64,000 nt of DNA from Tetmemena sp. SeJ-2015 (lineage: Eukaryota; Ciliophora; Spirotrichea; Sporadotrichida; Oxytrichidae). The notes below the pieces were generated by a model. That model ran no database searches. It was not told the origin of the DNA and saw only the letters and a list, made by a program, of their open reading frames with translations. Location: contig JAJKFJ010022641.1 of assembly GCA_027382625.1 (NCBI GenBank), positions 1 through 64,000 of the forward strand, given 5' to 3'. The translations under genes were made by a program, and so were the position numbers. Positions 1 to 11,665 of the stretch are shown one piece after another; position 1 is the stretch's first letter, and each line of letters opens with the position of its first letter.

Positions 1-798
1 ATATCCCAAATATTATAAAATTAATTCTTTTACCTCTTTTACAATATAGCTACATGTGCAAGAAACACAAATGAAAAGGAGTGGAAATTCTAAAGATAAC
101 TAGAAAAAGCTGAAATCGCTAAAAGAGGACAGAGGATCAATCTTCCCAAAGCGGTGTCAAAAGTTGCATAATGAAAATGATGATTAAATTTTACCGAAGT
201 AATTTTAATTAACAAGCATTCGCTGTTAGTTTATATCAGATAATGGTTATTGAAAAATTAAAAGGAAAAAAATTTTCCCTAAAAAATTAAAAATTTCCCA
301 TTTTTAGTTTTGCTAAGGATTTCATTAACTGATACTTTAACTAAAGTCCCCTTAGAATTTTTCTTATAGTCTTTGATTTTTAAATTTCTTTACTTCCCGA
401 TTTACTCTGATTCAATCTTGCTAAAAGGATTTTTTTGCAAAAGCTTTTTTCTCGTCCCTACGCCCCAAAATACTTCAAAGCATTTTAAAACTTTTTTTCT
501 TTTTAAAAAAAGCAAATCCCTTTCTTCTTGGGGCCCCTTTTAAAAATTAAAAAACCGGGGGGATAAGACTTTGATTTAGACTTTCATTGGATTAATTCTT
601 CTAATTTGATTTTAAAAGAGTACTTTTATTACGATCTTAGAGTTTTTTATCATAGTGATTCAAATGACTTCTATATCTGGACTGAGGTGCTTATCTTGCT
701 CTTAAATTTTAATTAACCTCAGTTTCATCCTGATTTTCTAGTGTGCTCCGGCTTTTATCAATAAATAATTAGTAAATTAATTGCAAGCTAAATCACGC
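1..798. other. AT-rich flank with no supported gene
   Basis: No convincing coding sequence was found. About 270-560 contains inflated homopolymer runs (for example ggggcccctttt, then aaaaccgggggg) that resemble low-accuracy consensus. The stretch after 600 is ordinary AT-rich DNA downstream of the minus-strand gene ending at 799. Confidence 0.5.
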
Positions 799-1394
799 TC
801 ATTTATGTCTTAATGATTTTAGTTCCCCAAAAGCTGAGAGGGCCGGAAGCAACGAAGGGCTTTGACTTTGCTAATACACCTCTATTTCTCTCTTTGCCTT
901 GATCTTTGCTTATTGAGATACTTTAGTTACATAATCTTAAACTTCAGTGGAGACTATGAATCTTCTCTTTGTGAGGCCCATCAAGTCCAACTAAATCTCA
1001 CTTTGCTGATACTTCTTAAGTGCTTAATTCAAATTCTTTGGACTCTTGACTTGCGCTTAAACCACATCCTTTTCATTGAAAGTAGGGAACTCTTCTTGAT
1101 ACTCTTCCTACTCAACTTAGATTCTGAGATTTGAATGAGAGTCAGTATACTTGGCTTCTTAAGCAGCTTTATCGAAATTATTGGCTACATTTTGAAAGTA
1201 AGGAGATTCTTAAACTGACTATTTCTCAGCGCTTTATACTAATGGGTGCTCTTTATCGAGACTTTTGCTTTAAATGAATATCAATATAAAAAATGATTAA
1301 AATTGTGGCTTGGAGTATCTTATTTGACGAACTTAAGTTGCTTCAAGTTTTTTAGCCAACTATCCTCCTTGCTTTCCTCATTTATAATTCTCAT
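799..1394 (-). CDS. Unknown glutamine-rich protein, interrupted
   Basis: Starts at an ATG on the minus strand (MRIINEESKEDSW) and stops at TGA at 799. With TAA/TAG as Gln the downstream part is open for over 100 codons and rich in charged and Gln residues (VEQEEYQEEFPTF, KAKREIEVYQQSQ). The frame changes once near 1280-1300, where AT-rich sequence with TTTAA repeats suggests an IES or intron that I could not place exactly. No domain recognised. A plus-strand frame at 862-1134 is judged a shadow. Confidence 0.55.
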
Positions 1395-1757
1395 TAGATA
1401 AATATACTGTAAATGTAATGATAGTTTGTATATTAAGAATAATTAGATTTTCTTGTGAAGTGGTCATCGAATCTTCTTAATTTAGGTACTATTTTAAAGA
1501 GATTTGAGTCAACTTTTAGAAAAGGTTATCATGCAAATCACTTTTCTTTTAGGAAATAATGATAAATTTAAATAAGTAATTATCTAAAAATCCATTTTAA
1601 GCTTTTAAACATCTTTAGAATTAACTTATAGTAAAATATTCTGTCAAATTAAACATAGCGATTAAAGGATGAAATTAATAAAAATCAACTTTACTTTATT
1701 AAAATTAAATTTTAAATTCTTTATTTTTTATTTTTAAACCTTTTTGACACATTTCAA
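1395..1757. other. AT-rich intergenic spacer
   Basis: About 360 bases of strongly AT-rich sequence between two minus-strand genes. It should hold the 5' flank of the 799-1394 gene and the 3' flank of the EF-hand gene. No element or RNA gene was seen. Confidence 0.5.
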
Positions 1758-4700
1758 TCAAAGTGCGAAGTTTTCAAGTTTATTTGCGATCAATAACTCT
1801 AGATCACTTAGAGTTGCATCTTTATTGTGATACAACTTAGTGAGCTCTTTCGTCTTTTCTTAAATTCTTTAAACTTGTTCTTCTCTCTCAAGATTTTAGC
1901 CAAATAAAACCATCATCGCATCAAAGCTTAATGTTAAAATAAGATAACGATTTAAATTGAATTCTTATAAATGGGATATAGATTCTTCTGGAAGTCATTT
2001 TTAACTCTTCTTTGATTATCCTCATATACTCTCTGAATTCTAAAATTACATTAAGAATGATAATAAAAAAGAACTTACTCTTAAGCAACTCAGAAGAGTT
2101 ATTGATGTTTTTAAAATTGCGGAGCGTGAACTGCTAATTGTTGAACATAGCTCTCACCTTATCCTTTTCTATCTCTACTCCATTATCTTAGAATAGCTCG
2201 TAAAGCTCTCCAGCGTCTAAAGCACCAGAACCATCCCCATCGAATTTTCTGAAAAGCTTTTCCATCATTTCATTCTACTGCACTTGATCTAATAAGGTTT
2301 CATTATAATATTGGTTTATAACTTTAAGATCTTCATTCATGAGATACTTAGGCTTAATGATGTTATCTTGAAGTTTGGCTAGGGATTGACGCTTAAGCCA
2401 AGATCTCACCCCTACTTATTTTAAAGTAGTAGAGTCTTCATGTAGTTTAGCTGTCTTCAGAGAAATCATTGACGGTTACTCGTTTAATGATTTCAAGGAT
2501 TCTTTAAAGCTAAGATTCTACTTGCTTAGTAAGGACTTGGATTCAATTATAAGAAATAAAGATAAATTTTATTCACTCTATGATAAATTTCTAAGCTTGT
2601 TTAAGTAGTACTCCTTTCTAGTGTCACGAAATTTATCTCTAAATCTACTTTAAAAATATATACATTTTAGATCTATTCTCACTATTAGTTTCCTTCTTTT
2701 AAGAGAGGCTAAAGCTATGATCTTGATTTTAATATTTGCCTATCGAGCTGTGAATAGCAGGTAGCCTGTTATAAATATCTTCTTTCTAGATTTTGTATTT
2801 CATGTTTTAATTTTCATATATATTTTATCATCATAATTATAATAAAAGTGTAGATGTTTCCCTCTCCCCCAAATACTGAACTTCTTGAATTCAACTTTTA
2901 AGTTTATTTTTCCTCGTATGGATTTTCTTAAGTTTTATTCTTGAATTTTGACACGGGGGATCTATTCATGAAGCTGAATCCTTAGTCTACTTTATTCAAC
3001 TAAAATTCTTAATCTCCTCCTTCTTTAGAAACACTATTCTGAAGTCTCTTTATGATTTGAGGTGATTCTTAAAACCTTATATTATTATAATTAACTTGTA
3101 TTTCACTATAGGTTTGAGTCTCTTGCTGTCTATTCAAAAGCTTTTGTCTCTAACCCTTCAACTCAGATATATTCTGTAGTCTATCTTAAGATATTCTATC
3201 TCTACTCTACTTATTATCTAGAGCTGGTTAATTGAAAAAGGAAGTTGAGTTTTGTTTGGCTGCACTTGCATTAGAAAAAGGGCTTATCTTTAAGAAGGAT
3301 TTCTTAGAGTTGAGATCTTGGTGGATCCCATTTTAATGTTAATCAAAGTTAGGAGTGTGCTTATAGTTGTTGTTGTTGTTGTTGTTTTGCTGCATTTGAG
3401 AATTATAAGACCTCTAGGTGGGAGAGCTGCTAGCTCCATCTTAGAACAGATTGATGTTGCCATTGGTGTTGATGATGAGATGCTGCTGCTTCAAAAGTTT
3501 AACATTGCTTAGTTTCAAGTTGAGTGGAGTCATTTGCTAAGTGTCTGCTGATGTTTAAGCATTTAGGGTTGAGCCACTATGCTGATTTATGGACAAAGGA
3601 AAACTCCTCTCCTTTGGATCAACCATATATAAATTCTTATCATTATTGCTGTACATGTACTTCATACTTGAATTTTAAAAGAGGTTACTCTTTAGAGATA
3701 ATCCTTTTTAGGCATTTATCAAGTCTTGGTTCTATTTTCGCTTACTCTTAGTTTAATTAAGGCTTTGATCTTGGAGAGTGGGAGACCATAGATTTTCTTA
3801 TTAATCCTAAGAATTTTGAGAGGAATTGTCGAGTGTCACATAATGAGAGGAGTTTACTTTCTATCTCGTCATTTAATGAAAATAGAAAATATAGACTATC
3901 AATTAAATTTGTGGAAGTAAAATTTTCGATTTCTATCCAGGAGATAGAGCACCTTGCACTACGGGAAATAATTAAGACATCATTTTAGTAAACAAATAAA
4001 ATCTAGCTTATAGACAAGAGCATATTAATTTGATGTATTTGATGGATCTTTGTGCCCTTAAATTTAATTTATTCTCCCTCCAACAGTATATATTGCAAAA
4101 GATATCTTTAGGTTTTTAAAATACTTTAACTTAAATGAAGAAATCATTATGAAGGCATGACGGAGTCACTAATTTTAGATTGCTTAATATGAAAGTTTAT
4201 TTCTTGTCTTCTCCTCTGATGCAAACTACCACTATTAGTTCTCTACTTGCTGTTATCATTACTATAATAATCAAAAGAAATAAGTTAAAACTCCTCCTTT
4301 TCTCCATTATTTTGTTTTGAATCTATTTATAAATTTCTACCGACTTCACAAGGCCTTTGTCAAATTATCTAGGCTCAGCTTTGATAGGTTGTACTTGCTA
4401 TGTCTTGTAAAACCAACTCTCTCCGCTGTGTTATTTAATTTAAAATCTAGAATTTTGGGATTAATTTTAGAGTATAGAAGGAGCAGCGTTTCGTGTTTTA
4501 TCATTTCTCAGTTTTAGGAAAATATTCTTCTTAAGAGCTTCAGTATTAGGCAGTTTGCTCTAATTACTTCTATTTTCTATTTGACTATCCTTGCTTGGAC
4601 TGATGATGGGAGAAGCTATAGATTAGCTTTAATTTCCTACTTGTGTCTTTCCTATACCGCTCGCATTGAAATTTCTGCTATTTATAAAAGTTGATGACTT

Positions 4701-7700
4701 TAGCAAATGATTTTTGTTCTAGGATTGGGAGAGATGCGAAAACGTGAATGATCCCTATTGGATGCTAAGATATTTATGCTTAGAAGTTAGTGGCTGCTGA
4801 ATCACTGCAGTGTTTTCTATTGAATGACTGAATTAGTTTGAAGCGCGTGTTTATCTATCAGCTGTGGTAAGATTAAAAAGAGAGCCTGAGGTTTTCAACC
4901 CCATTCTTTTCTACTCTAGTTATTTCAATCCTTTGATTCCTGGTGGAGATTAAAGGTTTACTCCAAAAGAGGGAGTTCCAATTCTACTCTTTTGTTGGGA
5001 TTACAAGCGTTAATTCATAAAGCTTCTTTAATTTCCTGGCTCAGCAGTACTTACAGATTTTTTTAGATAGACCTGTAAAATCTTAGAATGGGAAGCCTCG
5101 CTTGTTTTAGCTCTGAGTTCTTTTTAGCTCTCTTTGGACTAAATTGAAATGATGCTTCCCTTTCTACTATTATAATCTAGAATCTTATTAGGTACCTTCA
5201 TATCAGGGCTTGTCACTGAAATCTTAGGGCTTTGTATAGTACTATATTTTTCAAGGCTCTTCTTAGATCTTTCGTCATTAAGTAGAGTTAAAAATTATTA
5301 AAATTAATAGAATAGCTAAGTAGCTTATCTATCCTCTTCATCTATCTCTTATCAACTTTCATAACGCACTGCAACATAATTTGTCTATTTCTCCTCTCCT
5401 GGGCTTTCTTCCTTTTTTCTAAGTCTTAAATCTCGATTTACTGCTTGACATACTCAGGATTAAGTTCTATAGACCTAATTGAAGTAGCGAGAGATGAGCC
5501 ACTTGAGGATGTCTCATACTCATTCTCATCATCTTAGCTTTGCTCATCACTGCTATTTTCTTCGTCAGACTCATCGAATTAATCATCAAGTTCGCTTTGT
5601 GAGATAGAAGAGGACTCAATTGAGTTTGAGTCCTTTGATTTAGAGCTATCAGAGCTGCTGCTACCCGACTCATCAGAGTCAAAGTTTGATTACTCAAGTG
5701 AAAGATCTTTGATCTTACTGCTAATTTTCCTCGAAAGTTGGTTTTTAATACCTTGATTTAAAAGGAACTGAAGTTTATTTTCTGCATCTCTCCTTTTATC
5801 ATCTTTCATGACTCTTGTAGGCTAGAATTTAAACATCCTCTCAATCATTTCATCAGTGTTTTACTGCAGAATGTTGAAGGTTTTAACTGTCTGAGACTTA
5901 TTTATAAGCATCTCTAGCGTTTTCGCATTTCTAATGATTGAGGATATAAGAGAACCCTTGATCTTTACAGATCTATAGAGAGGGAATTGAGCCTCATCTC
6001 CATCCATCTCTTCTTTAATCAGCTATAGGTTGAAAGGTTTGAGTGACTTGTTTGAGAACTTTCCCACTTTAAGCATTGGAGACATTAATGGCTAATGCTC
6101 TTTGATAGTATTAGTTGGCATCAACTTTATAATTGAAGGCTAAGGAAATTCATCAATCTTCTCTTTATTAGAACTACTTTCTGGTGATTTTGAGCCTTTG
6201 TATTTATCTATAATAATTTAAGGAGAAATCCATGTCTGAGAATTAGACCTCAATCCTGAAAGGCTCTTTATATTAGTCTTGGTCATGCTAATGCTTTCCT
6301 GAATTTATCTTACAACCTAAGAGCTGTTTCTGAGCAAATAGGAGTTTCTTTTGAGCTTATCAATACTTGATTGAACTTTAAGCATATCAATAGATTCTCC
6401 TTATTTCTCAAAGGGAGAGGCCGAATCCTCACTTTCCTAGTCGAAGTCTTTAGATTGATGCATCGTTAGACCTTTTAAGCTATGTTTAAACTACTCTAGC
6501 TTCATCCTCTTAATATTTTTGATATTATTCTTCCTCTCTTAAATCCTCTTTTCATACAATATTTCCTCCTTGCTTTTGATAAATGGAAAGATTGGCTCAT
6601 TCAATAGCTCCTTCCTAGCTATTCTATCATGCTTCTGACTGGGAATTCCACATAAGGTGCAAGTACAAGACTTTCTTCTCACAACCTATTTTAAAGCAGC
6701 ATCGAACATTTCATTATAATCAGTTTTCCACTTGGTTTTTAAGTAGTTGAAATTATATTGATTGGAGTACTTCTCTATAAAACCAAAATCTATCATGCTC
6801 TTAGTTTTCCTTCTCATTTTCCTAACTCTCTCTTTTATATCATTCTTAGCTTTTAATGTCTCCTCGCCATCCCAGAGCTTCTAAATTATGTCAAACCTTT
6901 GAAGATTGGTTAGCTCATTCATTTTGTCTAGGGTAAGTCTTTCATGCGTTTTCTTCTCTGGATTAAGAATGGCTTCTCTTGATACTTTTTTAAGGAATTT
7001 CTAGTATTTTTTCTTATTCACTACTTGGCCATTAAAAAATTGGAGGGATTTGTCTATCTCATGGGAGCGAAGCATGTTCTGTAAATAGGTAGATGCTTTT
7101 GTAGACATGATACCGTGAAGAATCTACTCATTATAAATCTCTCTCTTCCATTCGGATAAATTACGAGGGTTGAAAGTCTTTTAGAGTGATATACTACCAA
7201 GCTAAATTGCGTTTAACATTTAAAAATCAATGACAATGTTTCTCTTTTGTCTATTAGGAGAAAGATGTGGGTTAATTAGCTTCCCACCTTTCATAATCAG
7301 CTTAATTTTCCTTTCATTCATAGTCTACTGAGAGCCAAATCTGGAGCTTCGCTTAGAAACATGGGATCTACCTGATCGCCTGCTCCCCGCGCCATTTGAT
7401 TGGACAAAGCTTTCCGATCTCTAAATAACACTCGTTCTGGCATCTAACTTTTGAAGATTTGCTAAGCTGAGTTTTGTAACTGATGGCTGTAAAAGAGACT
7501 TTTGACCACTTGAATCGATGACATGAAAGTCCTATGTCATGAATCGATTTAGTGTCATGCTTGAAGAGCCTTGACTAGTCTATTTACTAGTCTGGAATTG
7601 CAGTCTCTTATTTTTCGCACTTTCCTTCTGAGTTTCCTTAGTGAAATCTTAATCTTGGTTTTAAGTCGGCTTTATCTCTTATGTCCTCTTATTGAATTTA

Positions 7701-9298
7701 AGTAAGGATTTGGTGCTAGGAGGGCTTTTGTTCAATGTTGAACTTTACTGTACATTATTTCCATTATCCATGCTTTCTAAGTCACTCTTCATGGATTTCA
7801 ATGGAAGATTTTTCCTGTTCTCTTATCTCTACTCTTGTTAAATTTTCTTAAGTTTATTGACCATGTAACTTTAGTATGTGCTGGCTTGTTTAGAAACAAG
7901 TCCAAGGAAAAGTGTCTTCCAAGGGTTTTAGTTCTCTGTGAAAGAAATCATAGGACAATCTGCGATGGGAGTAGGATTGTGCAGATCAATGTAATCATCA
8001 TCCCTACTCTTCTGTTAGAGTAGAGCATTTTAAAGTTTCTGTGACTTTTGCAAACTTTGCCTGGGAACATCCTATTTAATTGTTAAGAAGAACGGGAAAT
8101 AGAAGTTCAAAGAAAATAATTCGTGTGATGCCCAAAAGACGTTGAAGACTTACGAGAGTAAATTTTTGTATATCCAAAAGTTCTTGCCTCATAATTTCCT
8201 CTTCCCTCTCCTTCTCTTTCTCTCTTTCTTTATTAGTTCTTATATTACTCATTCTTTGCTTGACGACGTCCATTGAAAGAAGATGTCGAAATTTTTTAAC
8301 AAAAATAATTAATAAAAATTTAAAGGGAAAATTTAAAAGGGGCCCCCCGGGCTTAAATAAGATGGCCGTGACGTCAATGATATTGCTGGCGCACAAAACC
8401 TACACCGAATGGGGATATTAAACACGTGGCACCCCCCACCTCACACTCTGAGCAAAACCCCCCAGCTTCTGCAGAAAACCAAAAAAACCAAAAAAAGGAG
8501 AAAAAAATCCGGTAGTTTGGGACCGAGAAAAAAGTCGCTGCTCCTAGCGCTGGCTTCGCGTCCAACTGCATGACTGATGTTTGCCATAGATCACACCCCT
8601 CCACGCCTACAAGGATTAGGAGGGAGAGTGGGAACCCTATTTTTTTTATCTCTCCTGAGCAGCTCACCACCTTCCCAGGGCTTCGCTGCCTTTACCCCCT
8701 TTGCCTTTTTAAAGCACTACCACCACCCAAACGGATTCCCAAAACCGGAAAAGCCTTCGGGGAAAGGGCGACGGTGCCTAGTGCCGGCGTGTGCGTCCTA
8801 AATTTTTTAAACTTTCTTTTTTAATAATTTTTTTTTAACATCAAATCTAGAAAGACCTTCATCTGTATCGTCTCTTACCAACATTGGTGATTAGATAGGC
8901 TCTCCATTTTGTGTCTGCTAATCTTAGTTTTAAATTCTGATACTTTATTGGTCTCTTTTCCTTGAAGATAATTTAGCGGATGCTGGCTCAACTAATCCTG
9001 AGGCTCTTTCCAAAACGCTGCTTACATATTTTAGCTTAAATTAACATTGAATAACATGTGTATTTTTGCTTTGGATAGAATTTTTCGAAGGTATCACTAA
9101 ATTTCTGTCTTAATTTCATATTATCCTCCTCACTGGCGATAGAATGTAGCCAGTTTAAGGCTGATGGGTATTCACTGTGAGCTAATTACCATTGTTACTA
9201 TTCTAATTAATGAGTTTATTGCTCTGAGGTATCTACAGAGAGAGCTTAGAAAAGTTTTCTCGCTGCTTTAAACGCTCTTAGAGACTCTGCATCTCCAT
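1758..9298 (-). CDS. Giant EF-hand protein, heavily IES-interrupted
   Basis: Runs from ATG at 9298 (MEMQSLQERLKQ) to TGA at 1758. The uninterrupted core at about 5320-7860 alone gives over 840 codons. After removal of the listed interruptions the frame is nearly continuous, roughly 2,000 residues. Most of it is Ser/Asn/Gln/Lys-rich. It holds a cysteine cluster (CTCTLCGIP, near 6650) and, near the C-terminus, one clear EF-hand loop (DGDGSGALDAGE, 2215-2255) after a helix, so calcium binding is likely. An upstream TGA near 9110 needs a further small in-frame removal. Function unknown; the EF-hand could make it a calcium sensor or scaffold. Whether all segments end up in one macronuclear gene is inferred from frame restoration at each junction. 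Confidence 0.75.
1941..1972 (-). other. Probable IES (pointer ATTT) in EF-hand gene
   Basis: The frame shifts between the EF-hand segment and the C-terminal segment (SFDAMMVLFGQNLERE). Deletion between two ATTT copies (minus strand) restores it. A 23-bp alternative with pointer TTAT also works, so the exact boundary is uncertain. Confidence 0.55.
2040..2078 (-). other. GT-AG intron, 39 nt, in EF-hand gene
   Basis: Minus strand GTAAGT...TTTTAG. Splicing joins the EF-hand segment to a charged segment (FREYMRIIKEELKNDF) in frame. Confidence 0.75.
2645..2663 (-). other. 19-nt intron or IES in EF-hand gene
   Basis: Minus strand GTATAT...AAGTAG, flanked by AT on both sides. Removal by splicing or by AT-AT recombination gives the same product and keeps the frame (K-I-F-R-D-K-F-R). 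Confidence 0.6.
2808..2859 (-). other. IES, 52 bp, pointer AAACAT
   Basis: Minus-strand AAACAT at 2854-2859 and again at 2802-2807, both in the same codon phase. Joining removes a TGA and links the Q/N-rich segment to the segment leading into the EF-hand. Confidence 0.75.
3623..3722 (-). other. IES, 100 bp, pointer TTGAT
   Basis: TTGAT (minus strand) at 3718-3722 and 3618-3622 lie in the same codon phase. Removing 100 bp corrects the frame and joins KIEPRLD to PKERSFPL. Confidence 0.7.
3962..4171 (-). other. IES, 210 bp, pointer TAGTG
   Basis: TAGTG (minus strand) at 4167-4171 and 3957-3961 are in the same codon phase. Deletion removes AT-rich sequence carrying stops and joins FHIKQSKIS to ARCSISWIEIEN. 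Confidence 0.75.
4304..4338 (-). other. IES, 35 bp, pointer AGAAA
   Basis: AGAAA (minus strand) at 4334-4338 and 4299-4303. Deleting 35 bp shifts the frame by the amount needed to continue in EEFQLISFDYYSND. Confidence 0.8.
5286..5323 (-). other. IES, 38 bp, pointer CTACTTA
   Basis: A 7-bp direct repeat CTACTTA (minus strand) at 5317-5323 and 5279-5285. Removal merges the 7864-5320 reading frame with the next one, joining DKLL to NDERSKKSLEKYS in frame. Confidence 0.85.
8072..8153 (-). other. GT-AG intron, 82 nt, in EF-hand gene
   Basis: Minus strand GTAAGTC...TTAAATAG. Splicing links the segment around 8160-8300 to the open frame running on to 7864 and beyond (DVPRQSLQKSQKLQ). Confidence 0.7.
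8302..8830 (-). mobile_element. SINE-like retroposon copy A, inside EF-hand gene
   Basis: About 529 bp, GC-richer than its surroundings, flanked by a 10-bp direct repeat TTTTTTAACA (8292-8301 and 8831-8840). Its minus strand matches copy B at 13019-13554 nearly end to end: both start with ATTATTAAA then AGGACGCACACG, and end after GACGTCACGGCC with a C/T-rich and TTA/AT-rich tail. It interrupts the EF-hand gene. Removing one flanking repeat plus the element gives an in-frame join from GLSRFDVKK to FRHLLSMDVVKQR. The retroposon call rests on the target duplication and the TTA-type tail of copy B; no pol III promoter was firmly identified. Confidence 0.8.
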
Positions 9299-9590
9299 TT
9301 ATGATGATTACTTAATCTAAAATAAAGAAGAATACCTTACTCTAAAATAAATCAATAAACTCATATTGAATAAAATATTCTAAGATAACCAAAATACTAT
9401 AAAATGAAGAGAGACAGATTAATTATTTAAAATCTTTTGAGCTTTCCAAAGAATATTTTAAAGGAAAAAGTTATAAAAGTTAAATCAAATTGCAAAAGTT
9501 ATATTTTTGGCTTTTTAAGAATCCATGAATTTAGATCTATTCAAGCAGAGGTATTTCTTACATTTAATCAATTTAGCAAGATGTCTTTTA
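9299..9590. promoter_or_regulatory. Divergent intergenic region
   Basis: AT-rich spacer between the start of the minus-strand EF-hand gene (9298) and the start of the plus-strand membrane-protein gene (9591). It must contain both 5' flanks. No specific motif was recognised. Confidence 0.4.
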
Positions 9591-10977
9591 GTTCGACTTA
9601 AATTATCCTAGAATAAAATGCGGCTAATCCTTGTGCTGATGAGCTTAAAGATTTCGCAGACTTTGCTGATAGTCAAAGACTATTGATGTGTATTTAGGCA
9701 AGCCTATGTTTTGTGGTAATTATCTATGTCTTCTTCCACATTTGCAAATACACGTGTGATGACAATAAGGAAGATGGAAAAAGTGCTGACTATATAGATG
9801 TACTGACCTTCACTCAGCTCATTCTTTTCGCAGCCTGCTGTATTTGTAAGCTCTTGAATTTCCATATGCAGTTTTTAGTAAGAGCAGCATTTTGCTTATC
9901 GTGTGTCCTTTTTACTACCTCAAGCTATGATAATGCTCCTAACTACGTTCTATCGTTGATATTTTCTCAACTCTCTGACTTTTGCATCACAACTTCAGTA
10001 CTCATTCAATTAACTTAACTGTAAGAGTTCTCTGAAATTAAAGTCTTAGGATCTGCTATGTTAATACTTATGATCAAATTTCATTTTTTAAAATGTTACG
10101 TTGGTCAAAAGTTACGCAAATAAATGGGGAGAAGTAGTTGAAACATTAAGAGCAAATTATAAAAGCCTCGAAAAAAATTTACTCATCTTGCTACTTGTTT
10201 CTTCTTTCGTTTTAACTGGGATGTTTATTTCTGTAACTAGAAAACTTGTTAAATTATTTCAAGGTAATCGTAGTGAAGGCAGAGGATTCAAAAGATGACA
10301 CATATTTTAAAAAAATGAGTTTTAAAATGAAAATTAACTAGTTTATTTAACTAATAGTGTGGAGCAAAATGGCAATGGTACTTCATTCTTAGCACCTACA
10401 CTTCTATAATTTGTAACTTACTTTGTCTTTCTCAATTTAATTTAAGTTGGTTACTCTGTTTTCGGAGTGCATTTCTTTAAGATTTTCAAGAAATACAGAT
10501 CAGACACTCTCGATGACTACTTTCTCTACTTTTTGATAATTTTCGTAGCTGCTTTTGCATCTTACTTTCTCAAACTAAGCCTCTATGTTTGGAGTTTAAT
10601 TGGCTAGGAAATCTCAAAAAGAAATGTTATTTTCACAACGACTACAGCGACTATAGTATTTGCACTAAGTGAATTAGGCTATATCACTCTCAGATTAATA
10701 TTTTTCAAGGCCAATGACTTCTACAAAATAATCATTGAAGATAATTGTAAGATAGAAGTTTTTGCAACCAAACTAACTAATTATAGGGAGTAGTGAGAAA
10801 ATATCTCGCTTCTAAGTGTAATGGTGCAATTTCAACAAAAAGAGATAATGAGAAACTACTACATCAACTTGAATAACTAGATAATAGAAGAATCATTATC
10901 CTCTTTCCTTATTTGCTTGATTTATTAAATGACATTAGATCACAATCATTTAGATGTATATAATTAACTTGAATATA
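9591..10977 (+). CDS. Multi-pass membrane protein, function unknown
   Basis: ATG at 9591 (MSFSSTQIILEQN). The product has at least seven strongly hydrophobic stretches, for example ASLCFVVIIYVFFHIC, LILLLVSSFVLTGMF, LYFLIIFVAAFASYFL and ATIVFALSELGYITL, separated by short charged loops, so it is probably an integral membrane protein. Two small IESs correct frame breaks. A further TGA at 10794-10796 is followed by same-frame coding-like sequence (MRNYYINLNNQIIEES) up to the edge of the inverted myristoyltransferase segment, so one more small removal may exist or the gene may end there. Family not recognised. Confidence 0.7.
10101..10116 (+). other. IES, 16 bp, pointer GTTACG
   Basis: GTTACG at 10095-10100 and 10111-10116, same codon phase. 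Deleting 16 bp joins FLKCY to ANKWGEVVETL and removes a downstream stop. Confidence 0.8.
10294..10314 (+). other. IES, about 21 bp, A-tract pointer
   Basis: A TGA interrupts the frame after GRGFK. Recombination between an AAAA at 10290-10293 and one at 10311-10314 removes it and keeps the frame (F-K-N-E-F). The boundary is ambiguous because of the A-run. Confidence 0.55.
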
Positions 10978-11527
10978 CATAGGAGTCTATGAGGGGAGGG
11001 AAGAAAATCCGACATCGACCAATTTCTTGGGATTGAGAGATCTGTGCCAGTAAGTAGTCTTTGCGATGGGCAGGGGAATCAACACACCAGCGGTGTATAC
11101 AGCTTGCCAAATATTCCTGATGTTTACTCTTCTAGTAACCTCCTTGATCAAAACTGTCGCCAGACGCTTTGTTCTCAAGCTCTTATGAACGCATAGGAAG
11201 TTGATCTCAGCCATTTTCATCTTGTTTCCTCTTGCAACACAATCGACTGGGATACCTGATATAAAACCAAATAGCTTGTTCTTCTTGCCTCCTCTTACGC
11301 CAAAGAGCCAGTCCTTGTGGAAACCTGGGACTAGCAAAGCCCACTGCAAGAACTCTATTGAATAGTCGAATCTAAACATATTGTCATCATCCTCCACATA
11401 GTTCTGAGTAAGAAGCTCGTAGACTTCCTAAGCTTGGTTACGATCAGCAATATCAATTTCACTCCAGTAGAAACCAGTTGGTAGAGTGTATGGGTCTTGC
11501 TTAACCTCATCTACAGTCTTCTCTCTG
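10978..11527 (-). CDS. NMT: N-myristoyltransferase, inverted middle segment (MDS 2)
   Basis: The minus strand encodes the central part of glycylpeptide N-tetradecanoyltransferase, which attaches myristate to N-terminal glycines. Diagnostic family stretches are visible: [38 protein letters not shown] and [12 protein letters not shown]. The segment has no start or C-terminus of its own. It begins with pointer CAGAGAGAA (11519-11527), shared with the end of the plus-strand N-terminal segment at 12037-12045. It ends with ACTCCTATG (10978-10986), shared with the plus-strand C-terminal segment at 12101-12109. Both junctions are in the same codon phase, so the gene is scrambled with an inversion. 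Confidence 0.96.
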
Positions 11528-11665
11528 CCATAAAATACTTCCTTTATAGTCTCTGAGCGAGTGAATGAGTGAGTGGGAGATTTTGAAATATCTTTTTCCT
11601 ACAGTGAATGAGAATATTAAATATTTCATATTTAAAAGAAGACATCATAGAAAAGACACACTCAA
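11528..11665. promoter_or_regulatory. 5' flank of the myristoyltransferase gene
   Basis: Short AT-rich gap between the inverted MDS 2 and the start codon of MDS 1. After rearrangement it is the sequence immediately upstream of the start codon. No motif was recognised. Confidence 0.35.

Noticed and set aside
862..1134. 90-codon plus-strand ORF
   Set aside because: Leu/Ile-rich shadow of the better-supported minus-strand Gln/Lys-rich frame.
2814..3872. A separate gene MTRQKVNSSHYV... on the minus strand
   Set aside because: Its ends coincide with IES boundaries; removing IESs with matching pointers merges it into the giant EF-hand gene.
8374..8824. Proline- and glycine-rich ORFs on both strands
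   Set aside because: They lie entirely inside retroposon copy A and are not conserved as frames in copy B.
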